From Pseudomonas sp. MM211 (GTDB taxonomy: Bacteria; Pseudomonadota; Gammaproteobacteria; Pseudomonadales; Pseudomonadaceae): a stretch of 64,000 bases of DNA. Shown piece by piece: positions 10,048-20,237 of the stretch (position 1 is the stretch's first letter; every line of letters starts with the position of its first letter). The stretch covers positions 3,534,001 through 3,598,000 of the forward strand of contig NZ_CP081942.1 of the NCBI RefSeq assembly GCF_020386635.1, read 5' to 3'. A program made the translations under genes and the position numbers. Under the pieces are notes generated by a model. The model did no database searches and had not been told where the DNA came from. It saw only the letters and a list, made by a program, of their open reading frames with translations.

Positions 10048-12788
10048 TGCACGACCTCCTCAGCGCTGGTAACTGATAGCGCGGTCACTGCAGCACCGGC
10101 GAATGCCGGTGGAATGCCAGGCAAACCGATCGGCAAACCGATCAGGCCGATGCCCAGCTCGTCCATGACGCGCAGCGGCAGGTGCAGCGCCTGACCATTG
10201 ACGGTCAGTTGCAGCAGAGCGCCGTCGCCCGCGCTCAGGCGACCGGCTTCTTCCTTGGCCAGCGCGATGTAAGGTGCAGGCATACGCTCGGCGATTGGCG
10301 CAGCGCGCGAGGAATTTTCCTCGCTGCCGAACAGGTGGTGCAGCGGCACTGCCTGCCAGGTGCCCTGGGCCGGATTGAACGGCGCAGGGGCGGCGAACCA
10401 GTCAATACCCGCGCCAGTAGCTTCGATCAGGCGCACACCTGGGTCACCGGCACGCAGGTGACCGCCGACTTCGTCTTGGAACTTGTTCCAAGCCTGTGGC
10501 GAGTTCCAGCCTGGCGACCAGGCAAAGGGGATCTGCTGACGGTCTTCCTTGCTGCCCGAATAGCCTTCCATGGAGAAGGCGAAGGCCGAGTCCTTGTCCT
10601 GGGGCTGACGCGGTTCGTGCACGCTGATATTGGCGCGCATGGCGGTACGGCCGCTGTAACGGTGTGGTTCGCGAGCCAGTTTGAGGCCCTTGATGCGGAA
10701 CGAGGCGCCTGGCGCGGCATCACGGATACCGGCCAGCTCGGCACTGCTGGCCGCACAGGCGGCGGTGACCTGATCCAGTTGCGTCCAGTCCACGCCACGG
10801 CCCAGCAGTGTGCTGTGCAGGGCGTGCAGCCAGCGCCAGCCTTCACGAACCAGAATGTTGGCGTCGTAGTAGGACGGATCGTAAACCTGGAAGAAGCGCT
10901 GGGCGCGACCTTCCTGGCTGACCAGGGTGCCATCGCCTTCGGCAAAGCTCGCGGCCGGCAGTAGCAGGTGCGCTTTGGCGGTGGTGGCAGTGCTCTGGTG
11001 ATCGGCGACGATCACCACCTTGGCGGCAGCCAGGGCGGCGTCGACACGGGCGGCATCGGTACGGTGGTAGAGGTCGTTTTCCAGCACCACCAGTGCATCG
11101 GCCTGGCCCGAGGTGAGCGCTTGCAGCGCTTCGTCCAGGGTGTGGCTGGCGAACTGCTCACCCATCAGCAGGGCCAGGCCCAAGCTGTTGGCTTCCGGCA
11201 CCACCAGGCTGATGGAGCCGGCCTTGCCGCGATTTTTCAGCGCGCTGGCGATGTTCGCTGCGGCTTCGATCAGCGCCCGGCTACCCAGCGAGGCACCGGA
11301 TACGATCAGCGGGCGGCGTGCATTGAGCAGCGCCTCGGCGATGCGTTGCACCAGCTCGGCGGCTTCGCTGTCGATACCACTGACTGCCGGAGCGCTCGGG
11401 TCGATGGCGTGGGCCACGGCGAAACCGATACGAGCCAGGTCATCCGGCGCCGCCTGTACGCACTGCTCGGCGATATCGTCGAGGCGGGTAGTGGTGACGC
11501 TGGCGATGAACAGCGGATTGAGCGCGTGCTGGGCGACGTTCTGCACCGCAGCCATGTGCCAGTCCTGAATCTTCGCACCGGCGGCGATCTCGGTGGCCTT
11601 GCCCTTGACCGACTGGCGCAGCGCCAGAGCGATGCGCGCGGCGGTCTGGGTCAGGTCTTCACCGAGCACGAATACCGCGTCGTGATCCTCGATATCGCGC
11701 AGGGTCGGCACCGGCAGCGGGCCGTTCTGCAGCACGTCACGGATCAGGCGGATATTGGCCTGCTCGGCCGCGGCGATACCGGAGTAGAAGTTATCGTTGC
11801 CGACCAGTTCGCGCAGGGCGAAGTTGCCCTCCAGGCTGGCCCGTGGCGAGCCGATGCCGATCACCTTGCGGTTCTTCAGCAGCGCGGCCGCCTGATCCAG
11901 TGCGGAATCGAGGCTCATCTTCATCTTGCTGAGCATCATCATCGGCTGACGTGGCCGGTCTTCGCGGTTGACGTAGCCATAGCCGAAACGGCCACGGTCA
12001 CACAGGAAGTAGCCATTCACCGAGCCGTTGAAGCGGTTCTCGATGCGGCGCACTTCGCCATAGCGTTCACCCGGGCTGGTGTTGCAGCCGCTGGAGCAGC
12101 CATGGCAGATGCTCGGGGCGAACTGCATGTCCCACTTGCGGTTGTAACGCTCGGAGTGGGTCTTGTCAGTGAACACACCGGTCGGGCAGACCTCGACCAG
12201 GTTGCCGGAGAACTCGCTTTCCAGGGTGCCGTCTTCGACACGCCCGAAATACACGTTGTCGTGCGCGCCGTAGACGCCCAGATCGGTACCGCCAGCGTAG
12301 TCTTTGTAGTAACGCACGCAGCGATAGCAGGCGATGCAGCGGTTCATCTCGTGGGCGATGAACGGGCCGAGTTCCTGGTTCTGGTGGGTACGTTTGGTGA
12401 AGCGATAACGACGGGTGTTGTGGCCGGTCATCACCGTCATGTCCTGCAGGTGGCAGTGACCACCTTCCTCACAGACCGGGCAGTCGTGCGGGTGGTTGGT
12501 CATCAGCCACTCGACAACGCTCTTGCGGAAGGCCACGGCCTCTTCGTCGTCGATGGAGATCCAGCTGTTGTCGGTGGCCGGCGTCATGCAGGACATGACC
12601 AGGCGGCCGCGCTTGTCGTTCTCGTCGGTGTACTGCTTTACCGCACACTGGCGGCAGGCGCCGACGCTGCCGAGCGCCGGGTGCCAGCAGAAGTAGGGGA
12701 TATCGAGTCCGAGGGACAGACAGGCCTGTAGCAGGTTGTCCGCACCATCGACTTCGAGATCTTTGCCGTCTACGTGGATAGTGGCCAT
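10044..12788 (-). CDS. nuoG: NADH-quinone oxidoreductase subunit G
   Basis: NuoG is the large iron-sulfur and molybdopterin-fold subunit of the peripheral arm of complex I, 914 residues. The N-terminal [2Fe-2S] ferredoxin domain has Cys34, 45, 48 and 67. The His-ligated cluster motif follows ([14 protein letters not shown], about 99-112), then [13 protein letters not shown]. The rest is a molybdopterin-oxidoreductase-like domain. I chose the ATG at 12788 ([13 protein letters not shown]) over an upstream in-frame start because the family begins there. A 106-bp spacer with hairpins separates it from nuoF. Confidence 0.95.
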   Translation of the reverse strand: MATIHVDGKDLEVDGADNLLQACLSLGLDIPYFCWHPALGSVGACRQCAVKQYTDENDKRGRLVMSCMTPATDNSWISIDDEEAVAFRKSVVEWLMTNHPHDCPVCEEGGHCHLQDMTVMTGHNTRRYRFTKRTHQNQELGPFIAHEMNRCIACYRCVRYYKDYAGGTDLGVYGAHDNVYFGRVEDGTLESEFSGNLVEVCPTGVFTDKTHSERYNRKWDMQFAPSICHGCSSGCNTSPGERYGEVRRIENRFNGSVNGYFLCDRGRFGYGYVNREDRPRQPMMMLSKMKMSLDSALDQAAALLKNRKVIGIGSPRASLEGNFALRELVGNDNFYSGIAAAEQANIRLIRDVLQNGPLPVPTLRDIEDHDAVFVLGEDLTQTAARIALALRQSVKGKATEIAAGAKIQDWHMAAVQNVAQHALNPLFIASVTTTRLDDIAEQCVQAAPDDLARIGFAVAHAIDPSAPAVSGIDSEAAELVQRIAEALLNARRPLIVSGASLGSRALIEAAANIASALKNRGKAGSISLVVPEANSLGLALLMGEQFASHTLDEALQALTSGQADALVVLENDLYHRTDAARVDAALAAAKVVIVADHQSTATTAKAHLLLPAASFAEGDGTLVSQEGRAQRFFQVYDPSYYDANILVREGWRWLHALHSTLLGRGVDWTQLDQVTAACAASSAELAGIRDAAPGASFRIKGLKLAREPHRYSGRTAMRANISVHEPRQPQDKDSAFAFSMEGYSGSKEDRQQIPFAWSPGWNSPQAWNKFQDEVGGHLRAGDPGVRLIEATGAGIDWFAAPAPFNPAQGTWQAVPLHHLFGSEENSSRAAPIAERMPAPYIALAKEEAGRLSAGDGALLQLTVNGQALHLPLRVMDELGIGLIGLPIGLPGIPPAFAGAAVTALSVTSAEEVVQ

Positions 12789-12806
12789 TTTCTTCAGTCT
12801 TCGTTT

Positions 12807-12887
12807 GCCCACCGTGAGGTGGACGGGCTAAGGGAATTCTTTGTCGTGACCTGGGCCGGACGGCGCTGCGCGCCCATTTGTCCGGCC
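12807..12887 (-). other. Structured spacer between nuoF and nuoG
   Basis: Two inverted repeats lie in the 106-bp gap. One is CCACC-N4-GGTGG at about 12808-12824. The larger is GGCCGGAC (12854-12861) with GTCCGGCC (12880-12887), enclosing a second stem GGCGC/GCGCC. Neither has a U-tract, so they are better read as mRNA processing or stability structures than as terminators. Confidence 0.5.
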
Positions 12888-12894
12888 ATCAGGC

Positions 12895-14262
12895 CTATAC
12901 CGCGTGTGCCGCCACCAGCGGCTGCGGTTGCGGCGCATCTGCGCCTACGCCAGCTTCAAACTCTTCACGGAAATATTTGATCGCGCTGCCCAGCGGCTCC
13001 ACGGCACCTGGCGCGTGAGCGCAGAAGGTCTTGCCGGGGCCGAGGAAATTGACCAGGCCGAGGAGGGTGTCGATGTCCTCGCGGGTGCCTTGCTTGCGCT
13101 CCAGAGCGCGCAGGATCTTCACGCTCCACGGCAAACCGTCACGGCACGGCGTGCACCAGCCGCAGGATTCGCGAGCGAAGAACTCTTCCATGTTGCGCAG
13201 CAACGACACCATGTTCACGGTGTTGTCGATGGCCAGGGCCAGGCCGGTACCCATACGGGTGCCGACCTTGGCGATGCCGGCGGCGTACATGGACGCATCC
13301 AGATGTTCGGGAAGCAGGAAGCCTGTGCCGGCGCCGCCTGGCTGCCAGGCCTTGAGCGTGTAACCGTCGCGCATGCCACCGGCGTAGTCTTCGAACAGCT
13401 CGCGGGCGCTGATGCCGAATGGCAGCTCCCAGATGCCCGGGTTCTTTACCTTGCCGGAGAAGCCCATCAGCTTGGTGCCGTGGTCTTCGCTGCCTTCGCG
13501 GGCCAGGGATTTGTACCAGTCGACGCCGTTGCCGATAATCGACGGCACGTTGCACAGGGTTTCGACGTTGTTGACGCAGGTCGGCTTGCCCCACACGCCC
13601 ACGGCGGCCGGGAAGGGCGGCTTGGCGCGCGGATTGGCGCGACGGCCTTCCAGGGAGTTGATCAGTGCGGTTTCTTCACCGCAGATGTAGCGCCCGGCGC
13701 CGGTGTGTACGAACAGCTCGAAGTCGAAACCGCTGCCGAGAATGTTCTTGCCCAGCAGGCCAGCGGCTTTCGCTTCGTCGATGGCCCGATTAAGGTTGGC
13801 GGCCGCGTCGACGTACTCGCCCCGCAGGAAGATGTAGCCACGATAGGCTTTCAGGGCCCGGGCGCTGATCAGCATGCCTTCCACCAGCAGGTGCGGCAGC
13901 TGCTCCATCAGCATGCGGTCTTTCCAGGTATTGGGCTCCATCTCGTCCGCGTTGCACAGCAGGTAGCGGATGTTCAGGGATTCGTCGTTGGGCATCAGGC
14001 CCCACTTCACGCCGGTGGGGAAGCCCGCACCGCCACGGCCCTTGAGGCCGGAATCCTTGACCGTTTGCACGATGTCGGCCTGGGCCATCTCGGCCAGCGC
14101 CTTGCGGGCAGCGGTGTAGCCGTTCTTCTGCTGGTATTCCTCCAGCCAGACCGGCTGCGCGTCGTCGCGCAGGCGCCAGGTCAGCGGATGAGTCTCTTCG
14201 CTGCGGGTGATGCGGTTTGCCGGGCCGAAAGAGGTCAGCAGGTTCGAGCTGCGACTGGTCAT
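12895..14262 (-). CDS. nuoF: NADH-quinone oxidoreductase subunit F
   Basis: NuoF oxidises NADH; it binds FMN and the N3 [4Fe-4S] cluster at the tip of complex I. It has 455 residues. The nucleotide-binding glycine motif [10 protein letters not shown] is at 75-84. The cluster ligands are Cys367, 370, 373 ([12 protein letters not shown]) and Cys414. It overlaps nuoE by 4 bp. Confidence 0.97.
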   Translation of the reverse strand: MTSRSSNLLTSFGPANRITRSEETHPLTWRLRDDAQPVWLEEYQQKNGYTAARKALAEMAQADIVQTVKDSGLKGRGGAGFPTGVKWGLMPNDESLNIRYLLCNADEMEPNTWKDRMLMEQLPHLLVEGMLISARALKAYRGYIFLRGEYVDAAANLNRAIDEAKAAGLLGKNILGSGFDFELFVHTGAGRYICGEETALINSLEGRRANPRAKPPFPAAVGVWGKPTCVNNVETLCNVPSIIGNGVDWYKSLAREGSEDHGTKLMGFSGKVKNPGIWELPFGISARELFEDYAGGMRDGYTLKAWQPGGAGTGFLLPEHLDASMYAAGIAKVGTRMGTGLALAIDNTVNMVSLLRNMEEFFARESCGWCTPCRDGLPWSVKILRALERKQGTREDIDTLLGLVNFLGPGKTFCAHAPGAVEPLGSAIKYFREEFEAGVGADAPQPQPLVAAHAV

Positions 14263-14759
14263 TGGAAATTCTCCAGCAGTTGCGCCACGCCTTCGGGTTG
14301 AACGTCACCGAAGGTCTCGTCGTCGATCATCATCGCCGGCGCCTTGTCGCAGTTGCCCAGGCAGCACACGGGCAGCAGGGTGAAGCGGCCGTCAGCAGTA
14401 GTCTGCCCAGGCACGATGCCCAGTTCGGACTTGATGCTGCCGAGCACGTTTTCATGGCCACCGATGAAGCAGGTCATGCTGTCGCACACGCGGATGATGT
14501 GGCGGCCGACGGGCTGACGGAAAATCTGGCTATAGAAGGTGGCGACACCTTCCACGTCGCTGGCCGGGATACCGAGGATCGCACCGATGGCATCGGCGGC
14601 GCCGTCTGGCACCCAGCCACGCTCCTTCTGCACGATCTTCAGGGCTTCGATGGACGCCGCACGCGGGTCTTCGTAGTGGTGCATCTCGTGCTCGATGGCC
14701 GAGCGCTCGGTTTCGCTGAGGGCGAAACGGTCGGTCTGAATCAGGGCTGCATTGCTCAT
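14259..14759 (-). CDS. nuoE: NADH-quinone oxidoreductase subunit E
   Basis: NuoE is the 166-residue thioredoxin-fold subunit with the N1a [2Fe-2S] cluster, next to NuoF. The four ligands are Cys92, Cys97, Cys133 and Cys137 (VCDSMTC and CCLGNC). It starts 10 bp after nuoCD. Confidence 0.97.
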   Translation of the reverse strand: MSNAALIQTDRFALSETERSAIEHEMHHYEDPRAASIEALKIVQKERGWVPDGAADAIGAILGIPASDVEGVATFYSQIFRQPVGRHIIRVCDSMTCFIGGHENVLGSIKSELGIVPGQTTADGRFTLLPVCCLGNCDKAPAMMIDDETFGDVQPEGVAQLLENFQ

Positions 14760-14769
14760 GGTGTTTTCC

Positions 14770-16551
14770 TCAGCGATCCACGTCGGCCATAACGAAGTCG
14801 ATACTGCCCAGATACGCGATCAGGTCAGCGACCATGCTGCCGCGGATCACCGAAGGGATCTGCTGCAGGTGCGGGAAGCTCGGGGTACGAATGCGGGTGC
14901 GGTAGCTCATGGTGCTGCCGTCGCTGGTCAGGTAATAACTGTTGATCCCCTTGGTCGCTTCGATCATCTGGAAGCTTTCGTTGGCCGGCATGACCGGGCC
15001 CCAGGAAACCTGCAGGAAGTGGGTGATCAGGGTTTCGATGTGCTGCAGCGTGCGCTCCTTCGGCGGCGGCGTGGTCAGCGGGTGATCCGCCTTGTACGGG
15101 CCTTCCGGCATGTTGCGCATGCACTGGTCGATGATCTTGATGCTCTGGCGCATCTCTTCGACGCGCACGATGCAGCGGTCATAGGCGTCGCCATTGACGG
15201 CCAGCGGCACTTCGAACTCGAAGTTCTCGTAGCCGGAGTAGGGGCGTGCCTTGCGCAGGTCGAAGTCGCAACCGGTGGAACGCAGGCCGGCACCGGTGGT
15301 GCCCCATTCCAGCGCTTCCTTGGTGTTGTACTGCGCCACGCCAATGGTCCGCGCCTTGAGGATGCTGTTGCGCAGCGCGGCCTTTTCGTACTCGTCGAGG
15401 CGCTTGGGCAGCCAGTCGACGAACTCCTTGACCAGTTTTTCCCAGCCGCGCGGCAGGTCGTGAGCGACACCGCCGATGCGGTACCAGGCCGGGTGAAGAC
15501 GGAAACCGGTGATGGCTTCGATCACCTTGTAGGCACGCTGGCGGTCGGTAAAGGTGAAGAACACCGGGGTCATGGCGCCGACGTCCTGGATATAGGTACC
15601 CAGGAACAGCAGGTGGCTGGTGATGCGGAAGAACTCGGCCATCATGATGCGGATGGTGTCGACCTTCTGCGGCACCTTGATGCCAGCGAGCTTCTCGACC
15701 GAGAGCACGTACGGCAGGTTGTTCATTACCCCGCCGAGGTAGTCGATACGGTCGGTATAGGGGATGAAACTGTGCCAGCTCTGGCGTTCAGCCATCTTCT
15801 CGGCACCACGGTGGTGGTAACCGACTTCCGGCACGCAGTCGACGATTTCTTCACCGTCGAGCTGCAGAATGATGCGGAACGCACCGTGCGCAGAAGGGTG
15901 GTTGGGGCCGAGGTTGAGGAACATGTAGTCCTCGTTCTCGCTCTGGCGTTTCATGCCCCAGTCTTCGGGGTTGAAGCGTGCGGCTTCTTCCTCGAGCTGT
16001 TGCTTGGCCAGGGTCAGGCTGAACGGATCGAATTCGGTAGCGCGCGCCGGGTAGTCCTTGCGCAGCGGGTGACCTTCCCAGGTCGGCGGCATCATGATCC
16101 TGGTCAGGTGCGGGTGACCGGTGAAATGGATGCCGTAGAGATCCCAGACTTCGCGCTCGTACCAGTTGGCGTTCGGCCAGATACCGGTCACGGAAGGCAG
16201 GTTGAGGTCGCCCTCGCGCAGGGCCACCTTGATCATCACGTCGCTGTTACGCTCCAGCGACATGAGGTGGTAGAACACGGTGAAGTCTGCGTCCGGCAGG
16301 CCGCGGCGCTGGGTGCGCAGGCGCTCGTCGACGCCGTGCAGGTCGTACAGCATGACGTAGGGGCGCGATGCCTGGCGCAGGAAGCGCAGCACTTCGACAA
16401 GCTTGTCGCGGCCGACCCAGATAACCGGCATGCCGGTGCGGGTGGCCTGCAGCGTGAAGCTGTCGGCGCCAAAACGGGATTGAAGCTCAACGACGACGTC
16501 TTGGTCGTCCGCCTTGTACGGCGCAATGGACACGGTGGTGTCTGCAGTCAT
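14770..16551 (-). CDS. nuoC: NADH-quinone oxidoreductase fused subunits C/D
   Basis: NuoCD is a fusion of the 30-kDa (C, about residues 1-185) and 49-kDa (D, from about 200) subunits, 593 residues in all. It forms part of the quinone site on the peripheral arm. The C part has the signature [19 protein letters not shown]. The D part opens with [12 protein letters not shown] and carries the quinone-site His. The fusion is usual in enterics and Pseudomonas and is not a sequence error. The symbol nuoCD is also used. Confidence 0.97.
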   Translation of the reverse strand: MTADTTVSIAPYKADDQDVVVELQSRFGADSFTLQATRTGMPVIWVGRDKLVEVLRFLRQASRPYVMLYDLHGVDERLRTQRRGLPDADFTVFYHLMSLERNSDVMIKVALREGDLNLPSVTGIWPNANWYEREVWDLYGIHFTGHPHLTRIMMPPTWEGHPLRKDYPARATEFDPFSLTLAKQQLEEEAARFNPEDWGMKRQSENEDYMFLNLGPNHPSAHGAFRIILQLDGEEIVDCVPEVGYHHRGAEKMAERQSWHSFIPYTDRIDYLGGVMNNLPYVLSVEKLAGIKVPQKVDTIRIMMAEFFRITSHLLFLGTYIQDVGAMTPVFFTFTDRQRAYKVIEAITGFRLHPAWYRIGGVAHDLPRGWEKLVKEFVDWLPKRLDEYEKAALRNSILKARTIGVAQYNTKEALEWGTTGAGLRSTGCDFDLRKARPYSGYENFEFEVPLAVNGDAYDRCIVRVEEMRQSIKIIDQCMRNMPEGPYKADHPLTTPPPKERTLQHIETLITHFLQVSWGPVMPANESFQMIEATKGINSYYLTSDGSTMSYRTRIRTPSFPHLQQIPSVIRGSMVADLIAYLGSIDFVMADVDR

Positions 16552-16610
16552 GGTCTCGATCGCTATCGGTCAACGGTGAGAGTGAATCCGGCCTTGCTTG
16601 AAAGCGGGAC

Positions 16611-17288
16611 TCAGACTTCGTCAGGGGAACGCAGGTTGGTAACCGCAATACGCTGCTCGCGGCGCTGTTCTTTCTGGGAAGGCATCTCGGCGCGATAAAC
16701 GCCTTGATCGCCAACGACCCAGGACAGCGGGCGGCGCTCCTGACCGATCGATTCCTGCAACAGCATCAGCCCTTGCAGAAACGCCTCGGGACGGGGCGGG
16801 CAACCAGGTATATAGACGTCGACGGGAAGGAACTTGTCGACACCCTGAACGACCGAGTAGATGTCGTACATGCCGCCGGAATTGGCGCACGAGCCCATGG
16901 AGATGACCCACTTGGGTTCGAGCATCTGCTCATAGAGGCGCTGGATGACGGGCGCCATCTTGATGAAGCAGGTGCCGGCGATGACCATGAAGTCCGCCTG
17001 GCGTGGGGATGCGCGGATTACCTCGGCACCGAAGCGTGCAACGTCGTGCGGCGCGGTGAAGGCGGTGGTCATTTCCACGTAGCAGCACGACAAGCCGAAG
17101 TTGTACGGCCACAGGGAGTTCTTGCGACCCCAGTTGACAGCACCGTTGAGAACATCTTCGAGCTTGCCCAGATAGATGTTTTTGTGGACTTCGTCTTCTA
17201 GCAGCGGGTCGGAAACGACCTCCCGTTTGCCGATCGGGTATTGCTCGTTGGGAGCATCCGGATCGATCCGAGTAAGTTTGTATTGCAT
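16611..17288 (-). CDS. nuoB: NADH-quinone oxidoreductase subunit B
   Basis: NuoB carries the N2 [4Fe-4S] cluster that hands electrons to ubiquinone; 225 residues. Ligand cysteines are the adjacent pair Cys68-Cys69 ([10 protein letters not shown]), Cys134 (MGSCANSGG) and Cys163 ([10 protein letters not shown]). I chose the ATG at 17288 ([10 protein letters not shown]): a GAGG site lies 8 nt upstream, whereas the in-frame TTG two codons earlier would sit too close to it. Confidence 0.96.
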   Translation of the reverse strand: MQYKLTRIDPDAPNEQYPIGKREVVSDPLLEDEVHKNIYLGKLEDVLNGAVNWGRKNSLWPYNFGLSCCYVEMTTAFTAPHDVARFGAEVIRASPRQADFMVIAGTCFIKMAPVIQRLYEQMLEPKWVISMGSCANSGGMYDIYSVVQGVDKFLPVDVYIPGCPPRPEAFLQGLMLLQESIGQERRPLSWVVGDQGVYRAEMPSQKEQRREQRIAVTNLRSPDEV

Positions 17289-17298
17289 CGCCAAAGCC

Positions 17299-17712
17299 TC
17301 ATTGTTTCAGCTTCGCCTGCCGAGCCTTACGACTCTCGGGTGCCCAATCGAGCGCACCGATACGCCAAAGGTAGACAAGACCTGCCAACAGAATGTTTAT
17401 GAAAACGGCTGCTTCGATAAAGCCGGCCCAGCCGCTTTCGCGAACAGAGACAGCCCAGGCGAAGAGAAAGAGGGCTTCGACGTCGAAGATCACGAAGAGC
17501 ATCGCGACCAGATAGAATTTTGCCGACAGACGCAGGCGTGCGCTGCCAGTGGGAAGCATGCCCGATTCGAACGGCTCGTTTTTGCTGCGGCCCCATGCCT
17601 TGCTACCTAGCAGGCTGGATAGGCCCAACATGAATGCACAGAGGCCAACGACCCCCAGCAGAAAAACGGCCAACGCCCAGTTATGGGAAAGGGTACTGCT
17701 TGCTTCCAACAT
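17299..17712 (-). CDS. nuoA: NADH-quinone oxidoreductase subunit A
   Basis: NuoA is a 137-residue, three-helix membrane subunit of complex I and the first gene of the operon. The conserved acidic segment [15 protein letters not shown] is present. I chose the ATG at 17712 (MLEASSTL) because GGAG lies about 7 nt upstream and the length fits the family; the longer in-frame extension is non-coding leader. Confidence 0.96.
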   Translation of the reverse strand: MLEASSTLSHNWALAVFLLGVVGLCAFMLGLSSLLGSKAWGRSKNEPFESGMLPTGSARLRLSAKFYLVAMLFVIFDVEALFLFAWAVSVRESGWAGFIEAAVFINILLAGLVYLWRIGALDWAPESRKARQAKLKQ

Positions 17713-18097
17713 GCCGGGACTCCTCAGGCAAGGAACGGCTTCACGCGTAATTAAAGTTATGGCAAGACAACGCAGGTCGCCTCGCATCTATTTGCATAAT
17801 GTTATGCCTGTATTTGGTGTAAGTAAATTTTTCAGCGCAAAAAATTAATATTAAGTCGCTTGCCTGAGATCCAGAAAAGAGCATTGGCCCTTTTCAATCA
17901 ATGACCTATAAAAACGCTATGGTTTTATGGGCGCCTTAGTTAAATGCATGTAGTGAATAACTAAGCCTACTTCAATGGGAATATTTATCATTTGAGAATC
18001 TATTCTTTTAAGCTTTAAGTTGTCGCTTAGTTGTCCATCCATGGCGCACTCAAACAAACATTAGCCATTGAACTTTCTTCTGTATTAGTTCCTGCAA
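17713..18097. other. AT-rich intergenic region upstream of nuoA, no gene seen
   Basis: About 385 bp between the aceA terminator and nuoA are much richer in A and T than the flanking genes. I find no credible ORF. The stretch holds the likely nuo promoter and two inverted repeats: GCATAA-TG-TTATGC (17794-17807) and CTTAGTT-N17-AACTAAG (17935-17965). CTTAGTT occurs again at 18026-18032. Confidence 0.6.
17799..17827 (-). promoter_or_regulatory. Candidate sigma-70 promoter of the nuo operon
   Basis: On the minus strand, TTTACT (17822-17827) is followed after 17 nt by TAACAT (17799-17804), each matching four of six consensus bases. The -10 lies inside the inverted repeat GCATAA-TG-TTATGC. It is about 87 nt upstream of the nuoA start. 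This is a motif match only. Confidence 0.3.
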
Positions 18098-18127
18098 TAA
18101 AAAAGCCCCGGCATCACTGCCAGGGCT
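18098..18127 (-). terminator. Terminator of aceA
   Basis: A 10-bp stem with one G-T pair (AGCCCTGGCA / TGCCGGGGCT, loop GTGA, minus strand) is followed by a run of T. It lies 39 bp beyond the aceA stop. Confidence 0.85.
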
Positions 18128-18165
18128 CAAGGGTTACAGCGTGCGCCTGACGGCACGCACGGCTG

Positions 18166-19761
18166 TCAGTGGAATTGATTCATGGTGTTGTCTTTGCCGC
18201 CTGCTTTCAGCGCAGCTTCGCCGGCAAAGTACTCCTTATGGTTATCACCGAGGTCTGAGCCCGCCATGTTCTGGTGCTTGACGCAGGCGATGCCCTGACG
18301 GATCTCCTGACGCTGCACACCTTTGACGTAAGCCAGCATGCCCTGATCGGCGAAGTAGCCCTTGGCGAGGTTGTCGGTGGACAGCGCCGCCGTGTGGTAA
18401 GTCGGCAGGGTAATGAGGTGATGGAAGATGCCGGCGTTGGCCGAGCCATCGCGCTGGAAGGTACGGATCTTCTCGTCGGCGACCTGGGCGAGTTCAGTCT
18501 CGTCGTACTCGACGCTCATCAGCTTGGCACGGTCGTAGCCGGAAACGTCCTTGCCGTCGGCGACGAACGCATCGAATACCTGCTGACGGAAGCTCAGCGT
18601 CCAGTTGAACGATGGGCTGTTGTTGTAGACCAGCTTGGCATTGGGGACGACTTCGCGAACGCGATCGACCATGGCCTTGATCTGCCCGACGTGAGGCTTC
18701 TCGGTTTCGATCCAGATCATGTCGGCGCCGTTCTGCAGCGAGGTGATGCTGTCCAGTACACAGCGGTCTTCGCCGGTGCCCTTGCGGAACTGGAACAGGT
18801 TGGACGGCAGGCGCTTGGGTCGCAGCAGCTTGCCTTCGCGGTTGATCACCACGTCGCCGTTCTTCAGCTCGGCTGCACTGATTTCATCGCAGTCGAGGAA
18901 CGAGTTGTACTGGTCGCCCAGGTCACCTGGCTGGTTGGTCACGGCGATCTGCTTGGTCAAGCCGGCGCCCAGGGAGTCGGTACGAGCGACGATCACGCCG
19001 TCGTCCACGCCCAGCTCAAGGAAGGCGTAGCGCACGGCGTTGATCTTGGCCAGGAAGTCGACATGGGGAACGGTGACCTTGCCATCCTGGTGGCCGCACT
19101 GCTTCTCGTCGGACACCTGGTTCTCGATCTGGATGCAGCAGGCGCCTGCCTCGATCATTTTCTTGGCCAGCAGGTAAGTGGCCTCCGGGTTGCCGAAGCC
19201 GGCGTCGATGTCGGCGATGATCGGTACCACGTGGGTTTCGAAATTGTCGATCTGCGCCTGAATTTCGCTCTGCTTGGCTTTGTCACCGGCGCCGCGTGCC
19301 GCGTCCAGGGCGTTGAACAGCAGATCCAGCTCACGGGCATCGGCCTGGCGCAGGAAGGTGTAGAGCTCTTCGATCAGCGCAGCGACGGCGGTCTTCTCGT
19401 GCATCGACTGATCGGGCAGCGGGCCGAAATCGGAACGCAGCGCGGCGATCATCCAGCCGGACAGGTAGAGGTAGCGCTTGTTGGTGGTCTTCAGGTGCTT
19501 CTTGATGGAGATCAGCTTCTGCTGGCCGATGAAGCCGTGCCAGCAGCCGAGCGACTGGGTATAGACGGAAGAGTCGGCGTCGTACTCGGCCATGTCCTTG
19601 CGCATGATGGCTGCCGTGTACTTGGCGACGTCCAGACCGGTCTTGAAGCGGTTCTGGGCGCGCATGCGAGCGACGGATTCCGGGTTGATGGCGCTCCAGC
19701 TGCTGCCAGCGGCTTCTTTCAGGGCGGCAACGGCTTTGATGTCGTTTTCGTAAGCTGACAT
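18166..19761 (-). CDS. aceA: Isocitrate lyase
   Basis: Isocitrate lyase splits isocitrate into glyoxylate and succinate, the first step of the glyoxylate shunt. It is needed for growth on acetate and fatty acids. The protein has 531 residues, the long Pseudomonas type. The active-site motif KQCGH is at 220-224, with Cys222 as the catalytic base. I chose the ATG at 19761 (MSAYENDIKA). The gene is monocistronic, with its own terminator and a promoter about 370 nt upstream. Its partner at the isocitrate branch point, idh, is 7.4 kb away. Confidence 0.97.
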   Translation of the reverse strand: MSAYENDIKAVAALKEAAGSSWSAINPESVARMRAQNRFKTGLDVAKYTAAIMRKDMAEYDADSSVYTQSLGCWHGFIGQQKLISIKKHLKTTNKRYLYLSGWMIAALRSDFGPLPDQSMHEKTAVAALIEELYTFLRQADARELDLLFNALDAARGAGDKAKQSEIQAQIDNFETHVVPIIADIDAGFGNPEATYLLAKKMIEAGACCIQIENQVSDEKQCGHQDGKVTVPHVDFLAKINAVRYAFLELGVDDGVIVARTDSLGAGLTKQIAVTNQPGDLGDQYNSFLDCDEISAAELKNGDVVINREGKLLRPKRLPSNLFQFRKGTGEDRCVLDSITSLQNGADMIWIETEKPHVGQIKAMVDRVREVVPNAKLVYNNSPSFNWTLSFRQQVFDAFVADGKDVSGYDRAKLMSVEYDETELAQVADEKIRTFQRDGSANAGIFHHLITLPTYHTAALSTDNLAKGYFADQGMLAYVKGVQRQEIRQGIACVKHQNMAGSDLGDNHKEYFAGEAALKAGGKDNTMNQFH

Positions 19762-20134
19762 GGTCAATCCTTCAAGTGTGTGTTTGGTCGAGCACCGAAC
19801 GTCGCGCACAGTCCAGGCGCAGGGCTCGGAGCGAGCTCACCGCAGACGTTGAGAGGAAACTGGAAGGAGGGCACTTTGGGCCGGGTGGACGAAACGCATC
19901 GGCAGACACCACCCGCCGGGTAGGCGAGTCATTGTGCGTATGGGCCCGTGGACGCCCGCGGCACTGTGCTGATCGATACGTGAAACGCTTCCCCGTCCCT
20001 CAGGACAACCTCGTTCCAGTCGCCATCTCGTAGAACTGCCTTGTGGGCTTAACAACACGAATCGATCCTCCGGTAAGCGAGGATGCGACCCGGAGGCTCC
20101 GTTTCCGGAGCCCCTGATTAGCGGGAGCGAGGCC
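19762..20134 (-). other. Long 5' leader of aceA
   Basis: About 370 nt separate the predicted aceA promoter from its start codon, and no convincing ORF lies here. Two hairpins can be drawn: GGCTCCG-TTTC-CGGAGCC (20095-20112) and ATCCTC-N8-GAGGAT (20065-20084). A leader role is inferred from the promoter position. Confidence 0.45.
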
Positions 20135-20163
20135 ATCATGCGACCGACGAAAATGTTCGTCAA
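20135..20163 (-). promoter_or_regulatory. Predicted promoter of aceA
   Basis: On the minus strand, TTGACG (20158-20163) and CATGAT (20135-20140) are 17 nt apart, a good sigma-70 match. An RccR-like operator lies immediately upstream. Confidence 0.5.
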
Positions 20164-20170
20164 TCGTTTT

Positions 20171-20196
20171 TGTAGTGTTTTTTTAGATCTACTACA
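20171..20196. promoter_or_regulatory. Probable RccR operator upstream of aceA
   Basis: TGTAGT (20171-20176) and ACTACA (20191-20196) form a perfect inverted repeat with a 14-nt spacer. In P. fluorescens, the KDPG-responsive regulator RccR is known to control aceA through a long-spacer pseudo-palindrome of about this size. The site lies 7 bp upstream of the -35 box. The assignment rests on motif, spacing and gene identity. Confidence 0.6.
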
Positions 20197-20237
20197 TAAG
20201 TCTTAGATCGACCGTATGGTCACGTTTTACGGGGCTC

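Noticed and set aside
10968..12731. 587-codon plus-strand ORF opposite nuoG
   Set aside because: Shadow of nuoG; no start signal and no family features.
14770..16551. Possible assembly fusion of nuoC and nuoD
   Set aside because: The C/D fusion is normal in gammaproteobacteria of this kind, and the length is usual.
14752..16698. 648-codon plus-strand ORF opposite nuoCD
   Set aside because: Longer than the real gene, but its composition is that of a reverse-frame shadow and it has no recognisable motif.
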